Shown here: positions 59,950 to 64,000 of the stretch, one piece after another | Position numbering within the stretch: position 1 is the first letter of the stretch | How the letters are laid out: each line of letters starts with the position of its first letter | Assembly: GCA_963833955.1 (NCBI GenBank) | Contig: CAWHZY010000011.1 | Coordinates: forward strand, 186,001-250,000 | DNA length: 64,000 nucleotides | From: Roseiarcus sp963833955 | GTDB taxonomy: Bacteria > Pseudomonadota > Alphaproteobacteria > Rhizobiales > Beijerinckiaceae | Direction of reading: 5' to 3' | Notes under the pieces: generated by a model | Databases searched by the model: none | Told to the model about the DNA's origin: nothing | What the model saw: only the letters and a program-made list of their open reading frames with translations | Made by a program: the position numbers and the translations under genes

Positions 59950-60396
59950 CTACAGCCGCGCGGTTTCGAAGGCATCGAAGAGCCGTTCTGCCTTGGCGAA
60001 ATCGTCGAGCCCCTGCTCCTCGAAAAGAATATCCTGGATTTCGACGCCCGCGCGGCGCTGACCAATCGTGAGCCGGAAGAAGGCGCAGACGGCGGCGTGG
60101 CGGAACTCCATGTCGATCTCGACCGTCGGCGTCGCATCCCAGGGCGCCTTGAAACTCGCCGACAGAGCGTAGCGCAACGTCCCGCTCATGAAGAAGAGCT
60201 CCGTGGATGAATTGACGAGGTCGGCGAGATTCGCCGCATGGTCGTTTTGGATCATCGCCATCAGCTCCGCCGCATCGGTCAGCCTGAGCTCGCTCGCGAA
60301 GCCCACGAGAGCGTCAGCGATGATTTGTTCTCGTTCAAGCGGGCGGCGCTGTCGTGAACTTGGTTCAGGCGGGTTCATGGTCTTCGTTGGGCCCAT
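59950..60396 (-). CDS. Conserved flagellar-cluster protein of unknown function
   Basis: This protein of about 148 residues lies between flhB and flgB. It is soluble and mixed helix/strand, with RLTDAAELMAMIQNDHAANL, DLVNSSTELFFMSGTLRYAL and AGVEIQDILFEEQGLDDFAK, and no signal or membrane helix. Two starts are possible. ATG 60396 follows a strong AGGAAGGG but overlaps flhB by 22 bases; ATG 60378 overlaps the flhB stop as ATGA. I do not recognise a named family. Tight packing suggests a cytoplasmic role in flagellar assembly or control. Confidence 0.65.
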   Translation of the reverse strand: MGPTKTMNPPEPSSRQRRPLEREQIIADALVGFASELRLTDAAELMAMIQNDHAANLADLVNSSTELFFMSGTLRYALSASFKAPWDATPTVEIDMEFRHAAVCAFFRLTIGQRRAGVEIQDILFEEQGLDDFAKAERLFDAFETARL

Positions 60397-61460
60397 TGAC
60401 CCTTCCTTTGCTGGATCAGGTGTACAATTTCGGCGACCGCTCGATAAAATTCCGCTGGAATTGGCCGATCCACATCGACGGCGGCGTAGAGCGAGCGCGC
60501 GAGCGGCTTGTCCTCGACCACTGGAATCGCGTGATCCTCGGCGATCGAGCGGATCTTCAACGCGATGAAATCGGCGCCCTTGGCGACAACGATCGGCGCG
60601 CCGCCCTCGGCGCGGACGTATCGTAGCGCGACCGCGTAATGGGTAGGGTTGACCACGACCATCGTGGCGCGCGGCACCGCGGAAAGCATCCGTTTGCGCG
60701 AGCGATCGAGACGAAGCGAGCGCAACCGCGCTTTGATCATCTGGTCGCCCTCGGCCTGGCGAAGCTCCTCCTTGACTTCCTGTTTGCTCATCCGATGGTC
60801 GCGTCGCCATAAAATCCGCGACCAGCCGAGATCGGCGGCGGCGACCGCCAGCGTGGCGACGAGCACTGTGGCGATCGTTTTGACGAATAGGTCGAGCACG
60901 TGCTGCGGCAGCAGGCCAGGGTCAATGTCCATCGCCGTAAGCAGGACAACCTTCTGGCCGATCAGCATCATGATCGCCACCGCGATCACCGCGGCGAGCT
61001 TGATGAGGCTCTTCAAAAACTCGGTCCAGCCACGAGCGCCAAACACGCGGCTCAGGCCCTTGCGCAACGAGATGCGCGAGGCGTCCGGCAAAATCCTATC
61101 GGGGACGATGCGAGGCGTACTCTGGGCGACGGAAGCGAGAAGGCCCGCGACGGTAAGAAGAATCACCGTCGGCATGAGGAAGCGCGTGGCCGCGCTCACG
61201 AGGGGGCCGGCGAGAGCAAGGACATCTTCGCCGCGCTCGATCCGCCACCCTGCCGGATCGTCGACAAGGCCGACGAGCGCAGTGAGCAGGGCTTCGGCGT
61301 GGGTGGGAATGACGAATATGAGCACGAGGAGGGTCGCGGACAACGAAGCAAACAGCGGCGCCTCCCGCGAAAAGGCGACTTCGCCGCGCTCGACCGCATC
61401 ATGCAGCCGCTTCTCTGTCGGCTGCTCGGTTTTGTCTTCGGGATCGACGTCGCCGCTCAT
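60375..61460 (-). CDS. flhB: Flagellar export switch protein FlhB
   Basis: This 361-residue protein has four membrane helices, a cytoplasmic linker (RMSKQEVKEELRQAEGDQMI) and the autocleavage motif VVNPTHYAVALRY, in which cleavage after Asn switches export from hook to filament substrates. The N-terminus (DPEDKTEQPTEKRLHDAVER) is typical. It overlaps the next gene and follows fliG closely. Confidence 0.96.
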   Translation of the reverse strand: MSGDVDPEDKTEQPTEKRLHDAVERGEVAFSREAPLFASLSATLLVLIFVIPTHAEALLTALVGLVDDPAGWRIERGEDVLALAGPLVSAATRFLMPTVILLTVAGLLASVAQSTPRIVPDRILPDASRISLRKGLSRVFGARGWTEFLKSLIKLAAVIAVAIMMLIGQKVVLLTAMDIDPGLLPQHVLDLFVKTIATVLVATLAVAAADLGWSRILWRRDHRMSKQEVKEELRQAEGDQMIKARLRSLRLDRSRKRMLSAVPRATMVVVNPTHYAVALRYVRAEGGAPIVVAKGADFIALKIRSIAEDHAIPVVEDKPLARSLYAAVDVDRPIPAEFYRAVAEIVHLIQQRKGQWAQRRP

Positions 61461-61497
61461 CGCTCACCAGCCGGCGCTTTTTGCAGCGCCTCCAAAC

Positions 61498-62514
61498 TCA
61501 AGCCGCTTCGGCCGGCGGGACGCCAAGCTCGATCTCATTGCGGCTCGCCATGCCGAGCACGATATCTGCGATGGCCTTGCGCGCCTTGGCGATGTCCCGA
61601 GGCGGCGCATTCGCGCCGGAACTGAGCTCGCCTTCGACCAGACGGCGTCCGCGAGACGGCATGGAGGACAGGACCGTGTCGCGGAAGTCCGCGTCCGTCC
61701 CCCTGAGCGCCATGACGACAATGTCAATCGAGGCGCGGTCGAACAACAAAGCCCGAGCGCGTTCGGACAGCCGTGGCAGATCGTCGAACGAAAAGAGCAT
61801 CGTTTTCACAATGGCCGCGTCTTTCGGGCTGGCCTGTTCGAGCGCGCGCATGGCGTCCTCCGCCTCCGGGGCATCGAGGCCGTTGATGATGCCGGCGAGA
61901 CGCGATCGTCCATCACCGCCAGCAGCCGCCTGGGGAGCCGCTTTCAATGAGCTCCCCACCGCCTCTTCGATGAGCCGCGCGGCGAGCGGCGTCACATCGA
62001 GCGGCGCGACCAGGCCGCAAAGAGCAGCGTTGCGCCGATCCCTCGGCAGCGCCGCAATCGCCTTTGTCGCGACAGCGGAATCGAGCTTGGAGAGGATATA
62101 GGTCGCAGTCGTCGCGCGCTCCGCCATCAGCAATGTCAGGATCGCGGCTTCCGGCGCTTGCGCCAAAGCCCGCCATATATCGACATCGTGGGTTTCCCCG
62201 GATTCCACGCCCAGAATGTCAGCGATCTGCTCGGGGGGCATGCTGTCGGCGAGCAGGCTCTTGACCTGGCCGGCGTCGCTGAACAGATCGGCGCCGGCGG
62301 AGAAGTCGGTCGCGAATTCCTCGACCAGCCGATCGAGAGTCGCCGCCGGGATGGCGCCGAGGCCAGCCGCGGCCCGCGCCACCGCTTGCAAGTCCGGTTG
62401 ATCGAATTGCTTGAGCAGCCGGGCGGCGGGGGGCTTGCCCATCATCAAGAGCAGGGCCGCGGCTTTTTCGGGCCCGGTGAGTGTTCTCTCGCCGCTGATC
62501 GCCGCCTCAAGCAT
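61498..62514 (-). CDS. fliG: Flagellar motor switch protein FliG
   Basis: This 338-residue C-ring protein has N-terminal LTGPEKAAALLLMMGKPPAA, a middle ARM-like domain and a C-terminal torque helix region with FSFDDLPRLSERARALLFDR and VVMALRGTDADFRDTVLSSM. It transmits torque between stator and rotor. The ATG at 62514 follows AGGAG by seven bases and overlaps the fliN 3' end by eight bases; longer in-frame versions have no similarity upstream. Confidence 0.94.
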   Translation of the reverse strand: MLEAAISGERTLTGPEKAAALLLMMGKPPAARLLKQFDQPDLQAVARAAAGLGAIPAATLDRLVEEFATDFSAGADLFSDAGQVKSLLADSMPPEQIADILGVESGETHDVDIWRALAQAPEAAILTLLMAERATTATYILSKLDSAVATKAIAALPRDRRNAALCGLVAPLDVTPLAARLIEEAVGSSLKAAPQAAAGGDGRSRLAGIINGLDAPEAEDAMRALEQASPKDAAIVKTMLFSFDDLPRLSERARALLFDRASIDIVVMALRGTDADFRDTVLSSMPSRGRRLVEGELSSGANAPPRDIAKARKAIADIVLGMASRNEIELGVPPAEAA

Positions 62515-62872
62515 GGCCGTTCTCCTGCGGAGCCTTCGTCGGCTGTTTAAGTCCGCCGCCGGCGACGACCTCGAGCAACGACACCCCGAATCGCTGGCTG
62601 GCGTCATCGACGACGACAATTTCGCCGCGCGCGATCACCGTGCCGTTCACGACCACGTCGACCGGATCACCGACTCTCTGATCAAGCGAGACGATGGCGC
62701 CCCGCGCGAGCTTCATGAGCCCGGAGACCGGCAGCGATGTCGATCCGAGCACGACTTGCACCGTGACCGGGATCGACAGGATCGCGCCGAGATTGGAGGG
62801 ACCTCCGAGAGGCTCCGATTTCGGGGAGTCGATGGCGGTCGGCGGCTCGGAAATGATGGCGGCTGCGTCCAT
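62507..62872 (-). CDS. fliN: Flagellar motor switch protein FliN
   Basis: This 121-residue protein has a single SpoA/SPOA domain (about residues 27-105): ILSIPVTVQVVLGSTSLPVS, then LKLGRGAIVSLD-like MKLARGAIVSLDQRVGDPVD and VNGTVIARGEIVVVDDASQR plus FGVSLLEVV. It forms the lower C-ring with FliM. The Pro/Glu-rich first 25 residues are variable, as usual. Confidence 0.95.
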   Translation of the reverse strand: MDAAAIISEPPTAIDSPKSEPLGGPSNLGAILSIPVTVQVVLGSTSLPVSGLMKLARGAIVSLDQRVGDPVDVVVNGTVIARGEIVVVDDASQRFGVSLLEVVAGGGLKQPTKAPQENGHA

Positions 62873-62929
62873 GAAATGTCTTGCTCGAGCGTGTCGGAAT
62901 CATCGGCGATATGAGGATGAGTCTCGGCC

Positions 62930-63880
62930 CTAGGGTTTGGCCGCTTCGTGTCGTTGTGCGATCGGGCTCTCGACTTCGAGACGGTAGCGTCCGTCCGCTT
63001 GGCCGAGCTTGCAGGTGAACATTCCGCGGCCGGAACATTCGAGGCGAATGGCGGTGAAATCGTTGCATTGCAGCGGCAAAAGGCCGCCAATCTGAAAGTT
63101 GGCGACGTCGCCGAGACTCATCGGAACCTCTTCCAGGATCGCGGTCACGGGCAGCCGCGTCTGCTGAACGCCGGCCTCCATGAGCCGGGACCAGCGCCGG
63201 TCCGCTGGCATGGCCTCGGTCTCGGGATCGTTCGCCAGTTCGGCGCGGAAGGGCAGGAGAAACGCCTGCGGCAGCAACAGAAGGCCCTCGAACACGCCCC
63301 CATTCATGCCGAGCGTAAACCGCGCCGCCGCCGCCTCGCCGTCCCGGCGTCCGAGCGCGAATGGATCCTTGATCGTTGTCAGCCGCTCGAAGCTCAGCGC
63401 GACGCGCGCGACGGAAGCGAAGGCCGCCTCGAGCGCCTCCCCCAGCGTGCGCGCGAACGCCTCGACAAGCGAAGCCTCGATCGCCGTGCGAGGCTTTTGT
63501 GCGTCGCTTGCCGGTTTGTCGGGCCCATCCGCGCCGGCGGCTTCGCCGAAAATCGAGGAGACGATCAGGCTGTCTGTGCGCTCATCGAGCGCGATCATGA
63601 CTTGCGCTTCGGGTTCGGCGCTCGAATAGATCGCGGCGGTCAGGCCGGAGCACTCACCAATCGCCTCAAACAGCGTGGTTGCGCGAATCTCCTCGATTGC
63701 CGCGCCGGACGGGCGCGCGATCAGCGATGCAAGCCGCGCCGGCGCTTCGACGATGAACCGATTGAGCGCAAACCTGAGCCCCGGCATCCGATCGATGGCA
63801 AGGTTTGGATGCTCGAGCATCGCGCCCTGCAGCCTGCGTGCGCCATGATCGAACTCGCGCGTTCCCTCTTCCATGATCAT
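62930..63880 (-). CDS. fliM: Flagellar motor switch protein FliM
   Basis: This 316-residue C-ring protein has a CheC-like middle domain (PGLRFALNRFIVEAPARLAS through LLLPQAFLLPFRAELANDPE) and a C-terminal SpoA domain (LPVTAILEEVPMSLGDVANF, QIGGLLPL). The usual N-terminal CheY-binding peptide (EIDALL-type) is not evident; the protein opens MIMEEGTREFDHGARRLQGA. Its ATG overlaps the motA stop by four bases. The order motA-fliM-fliN-fliG matches rhizobial clusters. Confidence 0.9.
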   Translation of the reverse strand: MIMEEGTREFDHGARRLQGAMLEHPNLAIDRMPGLRFALNRFIVEAPARLASLIARPSGAAIEEIRATTLFEAIGECSGLTAAIYSSAEPEAQVMIALDERTDSLIVSSIFGEAAGADGPDKPASDAQKPRTAIEASLVEAFARTLGEALEAAFASVARVALSFERLTTIKDPFALGRRDGEAAAARFTLGMNGGVFEGLLLLPQAFLLPFRAELANDPETEAMPADRRWSRLMEAGVQQTRLPVTAILEEVPMSLGDVANFQIGGLLPLQCNDFTAIRLECSGRGMFTCKLGQADGRYRLEVESPIAQRHEAAKP

Positions 63881-64000
63881 GCGGCCTCCCGGATCGCGGG
63901 CTCGCCCCCGCTCGCGCCTCCAGGCGTCGTTTCGTTCTCGACGACGTCGATCGTCGGCCGCTCCTTGGAGGGGATCGTCTTGCGGCCGAACTCGACCGCC
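63877..64000 (-). CDS. motA: Flagellar motor stator protein MotA (C-terminal end, partial)
   Basis: Only the last 40 codons or so are in the window, reading AVEFGRKTIPSKERPTIDVV, then ENETTPGGASGGEPAIREAA and stop. AVEFGRKTI-SxERP is the conserved end of MotA, the proton-channel stator subunit; the acidic tail after it is variable. The stop codon overlaps the fliM start as ATGA. Confidence 0.85.
   Translation of the reverse strand, partial: AVEFGRKTIPSKERPTIDVVENETTPGGASGGEPAIREAA

Noticed and set aside
1..64000. CRISPR arrays, tRNA or rRNA genes
   Set aside because: No regularly spaced direct repeats and no tRNA- or rRNA-like sequence were recognised by eye; a tRNAscan-SE and Infernal run would be decisive.

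Overview
The window is a GC-rich chromosomal segment of an alphaproteobacterium, most likely a Hyphomicrobiales (Rhizobiales) member close to the Beijerinckiaceae/Methylocystaceae. The evidence is the FlaF-FlbT flagellin regulators, a MotE-like protein, the flgE-flgK-flgL-flaF-flbT-flgD-fliQ-flhA-fliR gene order, a form I CO dehydrogenase cluster with a CoxC regulator, and rhizobial-type palindromic interspersed repeats. No rRNA, tRNA or CRISPR array was recognised.

Layout. (1) 2-8037, plus strand: a cox cluster, coxC (5' partial)-coxM-coxS-coxL-coxD-coxE-coxF. CoxL carries the form I active-site loop AYRCSFR, so the cell is predicted to oxidise CO aerobically. (2) 8188-13588: a minus-strand RND efflux system (small protein, pump, then membrane-fusion protein) divergent from a TetR regulator, with two TetR-type palindromes between them. 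(3) 13589-15396 and 26730-27508: two stretches of gene ruins holding an aldose 1-epimerase, a sugar ABC ATPase and permease, an FGGY kinase, a SIS-domain isomerase and transposase scraps. They bracket (4) a plus-strand catabolic cassette at 15397-26729: RpiR regulator, ABC importer, amidohydrolase, aldehyde dehydrogenase, a gluconate-dehydrogenase-subunit-3-like protein, a GMC oxidoreductase and a D-threonine-aldolase-like PLP enzyme. Two members of this cassette show frame problems.

(5) 27509-33650: an HTH-RibB-degenerate RibA fusion, a frameshifted secreted protein, an NADP-dependent oxidoreductase, and three exported proteins (cupin, SMP-30-like, phytochelatin-synthase-like). (6) 33741-42355: PBP1A, an orphan dnaN, three tandem radical SAM genes (the first truncated), a GatB/YqeY protein and carA. 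(7) 42352-64000, minus strand: a large flagellar cluster running from motA (partial) and fliM to fliR and several small assembly proteins, interrupted once by an epoxide hydrolase gene on the opposite strand.

How it fits together: the cell combines energy capture from CO, uptake and breakdown of an unidentified (possibly N-acylated hydroxy-amino) substrate, drug efflux and motility. The least explained parts are the radical SAM trio behind dnaN, the catabolic cassette with its cytoplasmic-looking GMC dehydrogenase, and the HTH-RibB fusion with a palindrome just upstream.
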